Assembly (NCBI GenBank): GCA_965216255.1
Contig: OZ244148.1
Location: forward strand, 4,278,001 to 4,342,000
Source: G965216255 sp965216255
GTDB lineage: Bacteria > Bacteroidota > Rhodothermia > Rhodothermales > Bin80
Length of the DNA stretch: 64,000 nt
Direction: 5' to 3'
Below are positions 20,461-29,305 of this stretch, one piece after another; position 1 is the stretch's first letter, and each line of letters begins with the position of its first letter. A program made the position numbers and the translations under genes. Below the pieces are notes generated by a model. The model was not told where the DNA came from and did not search any database. It was given only the letters and a program-made list of their open reading frames with translations.

Positions 20461-21957
20461 TCAGCTTGCCCAAAGTGGCACCACGTTAAGCTGGACGCCA
20501 AAGACCTTCAGCAGGATGGTATAAGCGAGTGCCGTGATCAGCACCATGAATAGCAGGTTGAGTACAATGCCGGCTCTGGACATTTGCGGTACCGAAACGC
20601 GCCCGCTGCCGTACACGACGGCATTTGGTGGCGTGGCAGCCGGAAGCATGAAAGCGCAGCTTGCGCCCAAGGCAGCCGGGATGGCGAAGAACAGGGGGTC
20701 CTGTCCGAGTGCAATGGCAAGGGCCGCCAGTGGAGGCAGGAAGGTTGCCGTAGTGGCAAGGTTGCTGGCCAGTTCGGTAAGAAAAACGATGACGGCAACG
20801 ACGACAAGCAACACAAGAAGCAGGGGCAGTACATGCAGACCGACGAGGCTCTCGGCCATCCAATTGGCCAGGCCCGTGCGAGTCAGGGCTGCCGCAAGGC
20901 TCAGGCCACCGCCGAAAAGGATGAGCGTGCCCCACGGCAGGGTACTGGCTGTCGCCCAGTCGTGCACAAACTCACCCTTGCGCAGGTCAATGGGGATAAG
21001 GAATAGAATGAGTCCACCTGCCATGCCAATGGCGGCATCCGATATTCCGGGTACAAACGGTGCAAAGAGCGGCCTAGTAACCCACAGGAGAGCCGTGGCG
21101 CCAAATACAATTGCGACGTACCTCTCGCCCTTTGACATCGGCCCAAGGCCTCTGATTTGATCCCTGATCAACGACTGTCCGCCGGGAATAGGGCCCATTT
21201 GCAAGGGGTACACCCATTTCGTTAGCACTAGGAATACCACCGGAAGGGCTATGCCCATCATGGGTAGTCCGACGAGCATCCAGCGCAGAAACGAAATTTC
21301 GTAGCCGAACTGCTCCTCGAAAAAGCCTGCGAGGAATGCGTTGGGCGGCGTGCCGACCAGTGTGCCCATTCCCCCGACATTGGCGCCGTATGCAATGGCG
21401 AGCAGCAGCACCACGGCAAACCGCAAGCGCGCTCCCGGGTCCGCAATATTTTCGTCAACCAGCGCAATCACCGACAGCCCAACAGGTAGCATCATCAGCG
21501 CGGTCGCGGTGTTGCTTACCCACATGCTTAGAAACGCTGTGGCAATCATGAAGCCTCCGATGAGGGCCAGCGGCCCGGTGCCTACGCGGCCAATGATAAG
21601 CAGCGCCATACGCTTGTGAAGGCTCCACTTGATCATGGCTGTGGCCAGGAGAAAGCCACCGAGGAACAGAAAGATCACTGGGTTAGCATACGGTGCGGCT
21701 GCCTCGCCTATGCTACCGGCTCCGGCAAGCGGGAAGAGGACGATTGGAAGAAGAGCTGTTACGGGGATGGGGACTGCCTCCGTAATCCACCACGTTGCCA
21801 TTAGAAGCGCAATGGATGCGGCTCCCCATCCGGCCGCACCCAGATCAGCAGGTGGAGGCACCATAAAACCAAGAACGAGCCAGGCAGGCCCAAGGAAGAG
21901 GCCGACGCGATTGCGTAACCCGTAAGGACTGGGAGATGAAGCTGATTCTTTATTCAC
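20461..21957 (-). CDS. SLC13/DASS family anion:sodium symporter
   Basis: 498 aa, highly hydrophobic with about a dozen membrane segments and a short basic N-terminus. It has both family SNT motifs: WVSNTATALMMLP (residues 147-158) and ELASNLATTATFLPP (396-409). It also has the paired re-entrant GGFLLATAMIKW and TPPNAF segments. DASS carriers import di- or tricarboxylates, or sulfate or phosphate, with sodium, across the inner membrane. The exact anion cannot be fixed; succinate/malate-type dicarboxylates are the commonest. The gene is complete and monocistronic, with a decayed stretch downstream and xylulokinase divergent upstream. Confidence 0.88.
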   Translation of the reverse strand: MNKESASSPSPYGLRNRVGLFLGPAWLVLGFMVPPPADLGAAGWGAASIALLMATWWITEAVPIPVTALLPIVLFPLAGAGSIGEAAAPYANPVIFLFLGGFLLATAMIKWSLHKRMALLIIGRVGTGPLALIGGFMIATAFLSMWVSNTATALMMLPVGLSVIALVDENIADPGARLRFAVVLLLAIAYGANVGGMGTLVGTPPNAFLAGFFEEQFGYEISFLRWMLVGLPMMGIALPVVFLVLTKWVYPLQMGPIPGGQSLIRDQIRGLGPMSKGERYVAIVFGATALLWVTRPLFAPFVPGISDAAIGMAGGLILFLIPIDLRKGEFVHDWATASTLPWGTLILFGGGLSLAAALTRTGLANWMAESLVGLHVLPLLLVLLVVVAVIVFLTELASNLATTATFLPPLAALAIALGQDPLFFAIPAALGASCAFMLPAATPPNAVVYGSGRVSVPQMSRAGIVLNLLFMVLITALAYTILLKVFGVQLNVVPLWAS

Positions 21958-22145
21958 GCGTCATCATTTATAGCCGTTGGAGGCCAATATAGACCGCTCC
22001 ATTTCTTTTTGCCCCGAAGCTCCGGGTTCCAAAGGCCTGGGGCTGAAAAGGTGTGGCTCCGCCATCGATCCCGAAGAGTGAAATTGCGACTACAAAGGGC
22101 TCGGCCGCGTATTTTTGAGCCCACCGGCTACGAAGGCCTGCTCTC

Positions 22146-23612
22146 ATGCAATGCGTCCTGGGCATCGACACTTCAACGACGGCCTCCAAGGCACTCCTGG
22201 TCTCGGATAGCGGCCAAGTAATGGAAAGTGCCTCGCGCCCCCACAGGCTCTCTATCCCGAGGCCATTATGGAGCGAGCAGGATCCCGAAGAATGGTGGCA
22301 GGCGGTGGCGGCTGCCATTCGGCAGGTGTTGGACCGCAGCGGCTTGCATCCGGAAGCCGTGGGCCTTACGGGACAGATGCACGGTCTGGTGCTGCTTGGA
22401 GATCGCGGCCTAATCCTGCGCCCTGCGATGCTTTGGAACGACGGCCGAGCCTTCAGGCAATGCGATGTCATTCGGAGCCAGCTCGGAGTGGAAAACCTGG
22501 TTGCGCTGACGGGCAACAACGCCTTTGCCGGGTTCACGGCACCGAAGCTGCTTTGGGTCCGGGATGCCGAGCCGGACGTGTATGCACGGGCGGCCCATGT
22601 GCTTCTGCCCAAGGATTATATCCGGTATAGGCTTACTGGCGTCCTTGCAACGGACAAGGCTGGTGCAGGGGGTACGCTGCTACTTGATTTGAAGCGTCGT
22701 ACGTGGGCAGAGCACCTGCTCCGGAGTCTGAATATCCCGTTGTGCTGGCTTCCACCCACGTTTGAAGGCCCGGCCGTCACGGGTTGTGTTTCCGAGAGCG
22801 CAGCAGCTGAAACTGGCCTGCGAGCGGGGACGCCAGTGGTCGCGGGCGGTGGCGACCAGGCCGCCCAGGCAGTGGGCGTCGGCGCCATCGAACCTGATAC
22901 GTGGGCCGTCACGCTCGGCACTTCCGGCGTAGTATTTGCACCCTGTAGGCATCCGCGTTATGACCGACTGGGCCGAGCACACGCTTTTCCGCACGCAATC
23001 CCCGAGCGCTGGCACATGATGGGTGTCATGCTTTCCGCCGCAGGCAGTCTGCGCTGGTATCATGACACGCTCGCAGCGGAAACAGACTATGACGTCTTGT
23101 TGGCCGAAGCCGGAGAAGCTCCGCCTGGATGCGAGGGGCTGACGTTTCTTCCGTATCTGACCGGCGAGCGGACACCCCACGATGATCCGCACGCGCAAGG
23201 GGCCTTTGTTGGTCTGACGCCACGGCACACGCGTGCCCATATGACGCGGGCGGTGCTTGAGGGTGTCGCCTTTGGCCTGCGGGATAACTTCCAGCTCCTG
23301 CAGAATGCGGGGCTTCCAGCACCTTCCGAGGTGCGATTGTCAGGCGGTGGAGCGCGTAGTGGGCTGTGGCGCCAAATCATTGCAGATGTTCTCGGCGTCT
23401 CCCTGAAAGCGGTAGAGACATCGGAAGGGGCGGCGCTCGGTGCGGCCGTACTGGCCGGTGTCGGTACCGGGTTATGGTCGACGGCGCAGGCCGCATGCGA
23501 TGTGGCCGTAAGGACGGGCGAGATCGCCATTCCCCGGGAGTTCGCGTGCGGGGATGCTTACGACAGGTTCCGGTCCCTGTACCGTTGCCTTCGGCCGTAT
23601 TTTGCCCCGTAG
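22146..23612 (+). CDS. xylB: xylulokinase
   Basis: 488 aa FGGY-family kinase. It shows the N-terminal phosphate motif GIDTSTTASKALL (Asp8), GLTGQMHGLVLL (residues 73-84), which is characteristic of xylulokinases, and GGGDQAAQAVG with the catalytic Asp237. The C-terminal ATP-site signature is RLSGGGARSGLWRQIIADV. It phosphorylates D-xylulose to xylulose 5-phosphate for the pentose phosphate pathway. Its stop is one base from the convergent tsaD stop. No xylose isomerase is in the window. Confidence 0.93.
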   Translation: MQCVLGIDTSTTASKALLVSDSGQVMESASRPHRLSIPRPLWSEQDPEEWWQAVAAAIRQVLDRSGLHPEAVGLTGQMHGLVLLGDRGLILRPAMLWNDGRAFRQCDVIRSQLGVENLVALTGNNAFAGFTAPKLLWVRDAEPDVYARAAHVLLPKDYIRYRLTGVLATDKAGAGGTLLLDLKRRTWAEHLLRSLNIPLCWLPPTFEGPAVTGCVSESAAAETGLRAGTPVVAGGGDQAAQAVGVGAIEPDTWAVTLGTSGVVFAPCRHPRYDRLGRAHAFPHAIPERWHMMGVMLSAAGSLRWYHDTLAAETDYDVLLAEAGEAPPGCEGLTFLPYLTGERTPHDDPHAQGAFVGLTPRHTRAHMTRAVLEGVAFGLRDNFQLLQNAGLPAPSEVRLSGGGARSGLWRQIIADVLGVSLKAVETSEGAALGAAVLAGVGTGLWSTAQAACDVAVRTGEIAIPREFACGDAYDRFRSLYRCLRPYFAP

Positions 23613-23613
23613 C

Positions 23614-24663
23614 CTACCGGCGGTACTTTGAGGCGGGTCGGTACGTGAGGCCCCAGGCTCCCAAGGGGGCGTTGGCCCGGGCTTCAATGGTGAGGTCGCT
23701 GGGGCCGCGCTCTCGCATGAGGTAGAAACCGGCTCCTGCAATCATAGCTCCGTTATCGACGCATAACTCCGGCGGAGGGCAGTGCATGCAGCAGCCGTGC
23801 TGCTGGGCAGCGCGGCCAAGTGCAGACCTTAGCGCTTTGTTCTTGGCCACACCGCCGGCCAGTGCTATGTGGTGGAGGCGTTCTGATTTCGCGACACGCA
23901 TGGTCTTGGTTACCAGCACGTCGATCACGGCCTGCTGGAAGCTGGCGCAGAGGTCTGCCATATCAATGGTTTCCCCGGAGGCTTCGCGCTGTTCTATGGC
24001 GCGGACGACAGCAGTCTTGAGTCCGCTGAAACTGAACTCAAAATGTTGGGCGTCGATCATCGGCCTCGGAAAGGCGTAGGCGCGAGGATTGCCGCCCTCA
24101 GCGAGCTTTTCGATTGCCGGCCCGCCGGGGTAGGCCAGCCCCAGGCGGCGCGCGATTTTGTCGTATGCTTCACCGGCGGCATCATCCCGGGTGTGGCCGA
24201 GCAGTCTATACAGACTGTGGCCATCAATGCGGAGTATCAAGGTGTGGCCTCCCGCAACGGTAAGGCACAGGAATGGGAAGGGGAGCTCCTTCTCCCGGCC
24301 CATGATATTGGAGTAGATGTGCCCTTCCAGGTGATGGATGCCTATCAGGGGTACGTCACAAGCCAGTGCGACCGACTTTGCTGCGGCGACACCTACGACC
24401 AGGGAGAGTAGCAGACCTTGATGATGGGAAACCGCAACGGCATCAATGTCCCGAAACGTTGTTCCGGCTTCACGCAGCGCGGCTTTCAGGATCAGGCCAA
24501 TGTTCTGCGTGTGTTCTCTGGCGGCCAACATCGGAACGATGCCGCCAAAGCGTTCGTGCGCCAGATGCTGCGACGAAGTGACATTGGAGCGAACGAGACC
24601 GCCGTCTTCTACCAGCGCGGCACTGGTGTCATCACACGTCGTGTCAATGCCTAGAATGAGCAT
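23614..24663 (-). CDS. tsaD: tRNA N6-adenosine threonylcarbamoyltransferase TsaD
   Basis: 349 aa from the ATG at 24663 (MLILGIDTTCDDTSAAL); the longer open frame upstream is only tsaB sequence read in another frame. It has the ASKHA fold with the iron-ligand motif HHLEGH near residues 110-115, the TVAGGHT phosphate motif, GEAYDKIARRLGL and YPGGPAIEKLA, FSFSGLKTAV, ALAGGVAKNKALR and CVDNGAMIAGAG. It transfers the threonylcarbamoyl group to A37 of ANN-decoding tRNAs with TsaB and TsaE. It overlaps tsaB by 20 bp, which implies translational coupling. Confidence 0.96.
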   Translation of the reverse strand: MLILGIDTTCDDTSAALVEDGGLVRSNVTSSQHLAHERFGGIVPMLAAREHTQNIGLILKAALREAGTTFRDIDAVAVSHHQGLLLSLVVGVAAAKSVALACDVPLIGIHHLEGHIYSNIMGREKELPFPFLCLTVAGGHTLILRIDGHSLYRLLGHTRDDAAGEAYDKIARRLGLAYPGGPAIEKLAEGGNPRAYAFPRPMIDAQHFEFSFSGLKTAVVRAIEQREASGETIDMADLCASFQQAVIDVLVTKTMRVAKSERLHHIALAGGVAKNKALRSALGRAAQQHGCCMHCPPPELCVDNGAMIAGAGFYLMRERGPSDLTIEARANAPLGAWGLTYRPASKYRR

Positions 24664-25336
24664 GAGGCCTCTTGGCTGCGTCGCGTTCAAAAAGGGAGGG
24701 CTGCAGGTAGGTCGGCACGAGCCCGAGAATTGCCTCGCCGTCCAGCGCCCGCGTACAGGCAGCCATCTTGACGAGAGCCTCGGGACGTAACCGGTCATGA
24801 TGCTTTGCGTGGATGGTAGGCCGCAGCTCCAGCAGCGCGTCGTAATGCGTGCGGCCATATTCCACAATCAGCGGCGCGCCCTCCTCCTTGGCAAGCTGCT
24901 CGAGCCAGCTGTCAAACGGAGCAACACCAGGCGTGCCCCGCCGCGAAGTGCCGCCGGGAGCTTCGTACCAGGCGTAGTATACCTGCTGGCGTCCGGCGCC
25001 CAGCAGTCCGCATATGCGTCCCTTCTTGCAGTCGTAAGGAGCTACCAATGCATCCAGGCTGGAAATGGGAATAAGGGGTCGTTCAAGCACCTGGGCGAGC
25101 ACCTTCGCTGCCGTTACGCCAATATTCAGTCCGGTCCAGGAACCCGGTCCGACGACAACGCCGAGGCTCCGGAAATCGTCTAGACCTATGGCCAAACGCT
25201 TTGCCAGCGTTCGGATCTGGTCGTGGAGATGGGCCGAGGACCGGGTGCGCAGGGTTGAAACCCCCAGCAGTTCCAGGCCCCGGGCTGCTATTACGGTTGA
25301 AAACGCTCCCGAAGTATCAAGGACCAGCGTCGGCAT
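24644..25336 (-). CDS. tsaB: tRNA threonylcarbamoyladenosine biosynthesis protein TsaB
   Basis: 230 aa, the normal size. It starts MPTLVLDTSGAFSTVIAA, with the degenerate ASKHA first motif, then has the family hallmark VVVGPGSWTGLNIGVTAAK and PISSLDALV. TsaB has no catalytic site of its own; it is the dimer partner that supports TsaD in t6A37 synthesis. It overlaps tsaE by 20 bp upstream and tsaD by 20 bp downstream. The final 15 residues are basic and histidine-rich, unlike the family core, and are encoded partly in the overlap. Confidence 0.93.
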   Translation of the reverse strand: MPTLVLDTSGAFSTVIAARGLELLGVSTLRTRSSAHLHDQIRTLAKRLAIGLDDFRSLGVVVGPGSWTGLNIGVTAAKVLAQVLERPLIPISSLDALVAPYDCKKGRICGLLGAGRQQVYYAWYEAPGGTSRRGTPGVAPFDSWLEQLAKEEGAPLIVEYGRTHYDALLELRPTIHAKHHDRLRPEALVKMAACTRALDGEAILGLVPTYLQPSLFERDAAKRPHAHSRH

Positions 25337-25817
25337 AAGCTCTACTCTCTTCTACGATGGCCTGGTAGCCGGGACAATCACCCACGTTCCGCAGGTGGAC
25401 TGTTCGCCAATTGTCTATTGTACCTGGCTCAAGCCGAATGGACAAGTATTCCGGCGCCAGATGCGCAAGGAATTTGGAAGCCCATTCCACGAGTACAATG
25501 GCAGCTGGATCTTCCAGTATTTCAGTAAAGAGCATGGCATCGGAGCTTGCTAGAGACTCCAATCGGTAAAAATCAATATGGATCACGGAGCGCGATGGCT
25601 CTTGAAGCGTGTACTCGTGGACCAGGTTGTAGGCGGGGCTTTTGACCAGTGCCGCGTCGAAATCCCCGATGCCGGATACGATTCCCTTGGCAAGCCACGT
25701 CTTGCCCACTGCGAGGGGGCCGTCGAGCCCCACAATGGCAGGAGTAGTCAGTCGGCGTCCGATCCACTGGCCCAATCGAAGTGTTTCCTCCGGGCTTGCT
25801 GTTGTAATTTGTACCAT
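25317..25817 (-). CDS. tsaE: tRNA threonylcarbamoyladenosine biosynthesis ATPase TsaE
   Basis: 166 aa P-loop ATPase with Walker A GPLAVGKT at residues 33-40, SPAYNLVHEY, HIDFYRLE and VLVEWASKF, all in the order expected for TsaE. Family members more often read GxLGAGKT and SPT/SPTF; the alanine in SPAY is a mild deviation. TsaE drives turnover of the TsaB-TsaD complex by ATP hydrolysis. It is the first gene of a tight three-gene operon. The C-terminal 20 residues are variable and overlap the start of tsaB. Confidence 0.93.
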   Translation of the reverse strand: MVQITTASPEETLRLGQWIGRRLTTPAIVGLDGPLAVGKTWLAKGIVSGIGDFDAALVKSPAYNLVHEYTLQEPSRSVIHIDFYRLESLASSDAMLFTEILEDPAAIVLVEWASKFLAHLAPEYLSIRLEPGTIDNWRTVHLRNVGDCPGYQAIVEESRAYADAGP

Positions 25818-26023
25818 GGCAGATTACTGATGACCTCCGGCCTTTCGCCAGCAGAAGCCGCTACTGGCCGGGAGATGCCTTGGGCGCCAAACGTGGCCTT
25901 GTTGTCGCTGTGACCGGCGGACAGCGCGAGGATGCCAAGTGTCCGTTGCTCTGGGCCTCCGGCATGCACTGGTACCGCCAAATACTGTACCTTGCAGCAA
26001 TTACTATCTGACCGCCTTCAGCC

Positions 26024-26476
26024 ATGAAGAACGCAACTTTGCTTGCCCTGTTACTTCTCTCGGTGGCCGCGTGCCAACGGGGACCTGCCACGACGCCGGA
26101 AGCGTCGGCGCTTCTACGCACTGAAGCGGCCGATGGCGCCAAGGTTTATATCATCAGCCCTGCCGACAGTGCCCGCGTCACCGGTCCCCGGGTCTTGATT
26201 CAATTTGGTCTTGTTGGTATGGGCATAGCGCCGGCTGGGGTGGATTACCCCTTAACGGGTCATCACCATTTATTGGTAGATGTAAGTGAAACGCCACCGG
26301 AAAATCTGCCCATTCCGTCGGACGAGAACCATCTGCACTTTGGCATGGGGCAGACGGAGGCCGCCGTCGAACTGTCGCCCGGCAGGCACACCCTTCAACT
26401 GCTCTTGGGCGATCGTAACCATATTCCTCACGTCCCCCCCGTGATCTCAGAGAAAATAGCGGTTATCGTCGAGTAA
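26024..26476 (+). CDS. DUF4399 domain lipoprotein
   Basis: 150 aa. The signal peptide ends in a lipobox (SVAAC, Cys17), so the mature protein is a lipoprotein. The domain reads KVYIISPADSARVTGP, IQFGLVGMGIAPAGVDY, LTGHHHLLVDV, HLHFGMGQTEAAVELSPG and HTLQLLLGDRNHIPH. This is the histidine-rich DUF4399 sandwich common in marine bacteria; the clustered histidines suggest metal binding, but its role is unknown. It is monocistronic, divergent from tsaE. Confidence 0.88.
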   Translation: MKNATLLALLLLSVAACQRGPATTPEASALLRTEAADGAKVYIISPADSARVTGPRVLIQFGLVGMGIAPAGVDYPLTGHHHLLVDVSETPPENLPIPSDENHLHFGMGQTEAAVELSPGRHTLQLLLGDRNHIPHVPPVISEKIAVIVE

Positions 26477-26580
26477 GCCCAGGTTCTTCATGAGAGCCGT
26501 ACCATAAGAATCAAATACCCCGATGGGTCAACGGTTTACAAGGAATGTTGTGGGAAGACCTGTAAAACAGAAGGGACCGA

Positions 26581-27744
26581 ATGCAGTTCAGAATAAACGA
26601 TAAGATGCGAAACTTTGGCGTGGCTGCTCCCCTCTTGTTATCGCTAACAATCTCAACGGGACTCAGCAATGCCGTGAATGCTCAAAAGAGCCTTGTGCGG
26701 TTCGAATTAACAGAACAGCTCCGCATAGGACACAAGCCGTACAGTCGTGATTCCCTTCTGCTTGGCTCGACAGGACGCATGGCAATTGGTAGGACAGGAC
26801 ATGTTTACGTTGCAGACTCGAGTGTGCCAACTGTCTACGTTTTCTCTGCCTCCGGTGACTTTGTTACTTCGATTGGTACAAGAGGAGAGGGTCCGGGAGA
26901 ATTCATAAGGCCCAGCGGCATATTTGTCGGCGACAATGACTCACTCTTCGTTTTTGATATTGATCTCCGACGCATTTCCGTCTTTGCGCCGGAGACCCAT
27001 CAGTTTGCATATAGTGTAAACGTTCACGGAGACGACAAAAGCTCTCCATATCATTTGCTTGGTGTCTCAGAAAACAAATACGTGATGGTATACCAGTCAT
27101 CGTACTATGCCGCGGGAGGTCCGGGACTTGGTCCCGACTCAGATCGTTTCGCGATCGCGCAATTAGTAAACAGATCCGGTGCGATAGCAAAAGAAATAAT
27201 GACCTTACCGGATAATGAGTCGCTGGTGATCACCGATAATCGTGGAGGAATCATCGTTGCCATGCTGCCCTATGGTCGCCGGTTCCACTATCAGTTAAGT
27301 GCTAATGGATCGTTATATGGGGGATATAATGAATCTATTGACATCAAGGTCAGTTCCTCTGATGGCGAGGCGAAAGAAACCATACATCATCCCCACAATG
27401 CCATACGTCTTACTCGGAAGGACATAAATGCGGCATTTGCGGATGTCAAAAAAGATTACTGGCGAACGCTCCGTACTGTATTGGCTGATACAAAACCCGC
27501 TTGGACATCGTTTGTAGTCGATAACCAGGAATGTGTGTGGGTCAGATCGTATTTCGATCTATTTGCGAATCCAGAACCCTCTGATATAACGTGGACTGTA
27601 CTGAATCCGGAGGGTGAGGTTATGGGAGCGGCCGAATTGCCTCGCAGGCTGGCTTTACAAGTCATTCAAGCAGGGATTGCGTATGGAGTGGTCCACTCTG
27701 ATAGTGGTGCATACGTCGCCGTATATACTATTACAGAACGATAG
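26581..27744 (+). CDS. exported six-bladed beta-propeller protein (paralogue A)
   Basis: 387 aa. A basic N-terminus and hydrophobic core (VAAPLLLSLTISTGLS) end at NAQ, a signal peptidase I-like site. The mature part has NHL/6-bladed repeats: GHVYVADSSVPTVYVFSASG and SIGTRGEGPGEFIRPSGI, with later blades SLFVFDIDLRRISVF and GSLYGGYNESIDI. A close paralogue of almost equal length lies at 54950-56110. The gene and its surroundings are more AT-rich than the core genes, suggesting a different history. The function is unknown; such propellers usually bind ligands or partners at the cell envelope. Confidence 0.8.
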   Translation: MQFRINDKMRNFGVAAPLLLSLTISTGLSNAVNAQKSLVRFELTEQLRIGHKPYSRDSLLLGSTGRMAIGRTGHVYVADSSVPTVYVFSASGDFVTSIGTRGEGPGEFIRPSGIFVGDNDSLFVFDIDLRRISVFAPETHQFAYSVNVHGDDKSSPYHLLGVSENKYVMVYQSSYYAAGGPGLGPDSDRFAIAQLVNRSGAIAKEIMTLPDNESLVITDNRGGIIVAMLPYGRRFHYQLSANGSLYGGYNESIDIKVSSSDGEAKETIHHPHNAIRLTRKDINAAFADVKKDYWRTLRTVLADTKPAWTSFVVDNQECVWVRSYFDLFANPEPSDITWTVLNPEGEVMGAAELPRRLALQVIQAGIAYGVVHSDSGAYVAVYTITER

Positions 27745-28044
27745 TGCTTGTTTACGAGACTCCTTCTCACCGTCACCCCCATCTATCACCCCGGATTATT
27801 CACCAGCCAAAAGTATATAGGTGTAGACAATGAAGAGGGGCTGTCGGAAGTGGTACATTCTGTTGTAAGGCAGCAATATCTTCGCGGAGCCTGCCGCAAA
27901 GCTGGTTTTGGCGTGGATGCAGGGCAATGAGCCCCGCGAATGGCCTGTTTGCGAGGCAAAGGCGTACCGTGAAGACGTACCTCTGCCGTTGAATAAGCCC
28001 GTACAGTCCAGAACCGATGCTGCGCTAACGAGCGCGGCACGGCC
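27745..28044. other. no gene; IS relic tail
   Basis: Frames here are short. The region directly follows the stop of the IS1380-like fragment at 28045 on the minus strand and is probably the remaining 3' end of that element plus unique sequence. Confidence 0.4.
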
Positions 28045-28278
28045 TCATTCCAAGGTAACCCACGTCAGCTGCTGGTAGCGCCCCCAGAACTGTCGCCAGA
28101 GCGCTACGGCGCTGAAGGCTATCCGGATTTCGATGTTACGTGCGTGCCGCACTATCAGCGCTCCAACCTTCAAGACCTCCTTCTGAAACGTCTTCAAGTG
28201 CATGTGCCGTGCTCCCGGCTGCTTCATTGTGCAGCGACCCAGGTGTAGCACCTCGTACGCAAGCAGGTAAAGCTGCAA
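28045..28278 (-). pseudogene. IS1380-like transposase C-terminal fragment
   Basis: The 77 codons read LYLLAYEVLHLGRCTM, HLKTFQKEVLKVGALIVRHA and AFSAVALWRQFWGRY. This matches the usual end of IS1380-family transposases, in which a helix with Leu-Ala-Tyr-Asn/Glu precedes a basic KVGA-x-LVRHAR segment. It differs from the two larger IS1380 copies in the window, so it derives from a separate element. The upstream catalytic part is missing where the HExxH gene begins. Confidence 0.6.
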
Positions 28279-28285
28279 AAGGACT

Positions 28286-28939
28286 TCATTGTGCGCCTAA
28301 AACGGCGTTTCTTCCGGCTGGGCTTCCTCTTTCCGTGAAATAGGATGGGTGGAATGGATTGCAAAGCGATTCTACTACGGGTACACTTACGCGAGGCAAA
28401 CGTAGCCTTAGCATCGCTACGTCAATATCGTGAATACTTACACCGGACGCGCGAATATCCCTCACAGCAGAACACAATCTCGACGGATCGCAGTTCAGCA
28501 CTAGTTCCTTTGCCCTAGCGTATGATTCGGGAAGCGTATTCTTGGCGTTCTCTATGTAACGACGTACTGGTTTATCGTGGAATTTGCACTCGTTTTGAAA
28601 CCACGTAGCCAAACCTTCTTCAAGTACATTGGCAGATCCAAATAATACTGGATCCAAGAGATGCACGGACTCGTGCGCGACCTGCCAAATACTTTGGTCT
28701 GGCGAGAAGTGCTTCCAAGGCCAGCTGCTAATGTGAACATCGACAGCGCAGTTTCCTTCGCAGTGAAATCCATTAGGAAAACAGATTTGCGGGTTGTCGA
28801 CCTCATTGGTTGTCATTCCAACCGTATGAAACACAAATCGATTGTCACGGGGACCAAGCATATGCTCTAGCATAGCCGTATACGAATTGATTTGTACCGC
28901 AATTCGACGGACAAAACCCACCCTGTAATCGTCATTCAT
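28286..28939 (-). CDS. putative zinc metallopeptidase-like protein (HExxH)
   Basis: 217 aa with no recognised family name. The key feature is WQVAHESVHLLDP, giving H89-E90-x-x-H93, followed 14-15 residues later by EEGLATWF, whose glutamate could be the third zinc ligand as in gluzincins. Four cysteines cluster around residues 53-64. There is no signal peptide or membrane segment, so a cytoplasmic protein is expected. The last residues (ERGSPAGRNAVLGAQ) may come from the junction with the IS fragment downstream, so the native C-terminus may be lost. It lies in an accessory island beside a toxin-like cassette. Confidence 0.55.
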   Translation of the reverse strand: MNDDYRVGFVRRIAVQINSYTAMLEHMLGPRDNRFVFHTVGMTTNEVDNPQICFPNGFHCEGNCAVDVHISSWPWKHFSPDQSIWQVAHESVHLLDPVLFGSANVLEEGLATWFQNECKFHDKPVRRYIENAKNTLPESYARAKELVLNCDPSRLCSAVRDIRASGVSIHDIDVAMLRLRLPRVSVPVVESLCNPFHPSYFTERGSPAGRNAVLGAQ

Positions 28940-29002
28940 TTGCGGAACAGGAAGCTATGCGTTTTGTCGGCACCAAAAGAAAAATTGGGTTAAGCGATGC
29001 TG

Positions 29003-29305
29003 TTATTGGATGGGGCGCAGTCCGCCGGTCGTTACTTTTTGGGCGTACATTTCCTTTGTTAGGTTGCACTGCACTAGCAGCTTGAATTCGGGGCCTGAAA
29101 GGCCGAGTTGTCTGGACATTTCCCCTATTATATTCCTCGGGATTACATAGCTGTCCGGTTTATGGCTAACCTCTGTGAATATGCCAGTCTTTTTGCCGTC
29201 TAAGCCATAGTGCTTGTACTTGGTATGTTTGCGTCTCTTTTTGGGGTCCTTCCTAAAGCCTTTGTCTGTAAGGCTTTTCACCACGCTACCTTGTTTAATG
29301 GACAT
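29003..29305 (-). CDS. HicA-like small basic toxin candidate
   Basis: 100 aa, strongly basic. Pattern: GFRKDPKKRRKHTKYKHYGL, then DGKKTGIFTEVSHK and IIGEMSRQLGLSGPEFKLLV, with CNLTKEMYAQK near the end. The DGKKTGIFTEVSH core followed by a Met-x-x-Gln-Leu helix resembles a HicA-related small-protein group annotated as mRNA-interferase-like toxins; the SH histidine would be the candidate catalytic residue. Its start overlaps the end of the upstream gene by 11 bp, as in toxin-antitoxin operons. Assignment rests on pattern memory, so the family is likely but the activity is unproven. Confidence 0.55.
   Translation of the reverse strand: MSIKQGSVVKSLTDKGFRKDPKKRRKHTKYKHYGLDGKKTGIFTEVSHKPDSYVIPRNIIGEMSRQLGLSGPEFKLLVQCNLTKEMYAQKVTTGGLRPIQ

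Noticed and set aside
21968..22612. 214-aa minus-strand open frame with a beta-barrel-like C-terminus (AVYIGLQRL)
   Set aside because: Most of it is antisense to xylB; only 180 bp lie outside. A real outer-membrane protein remnant cannot be shown from so little.
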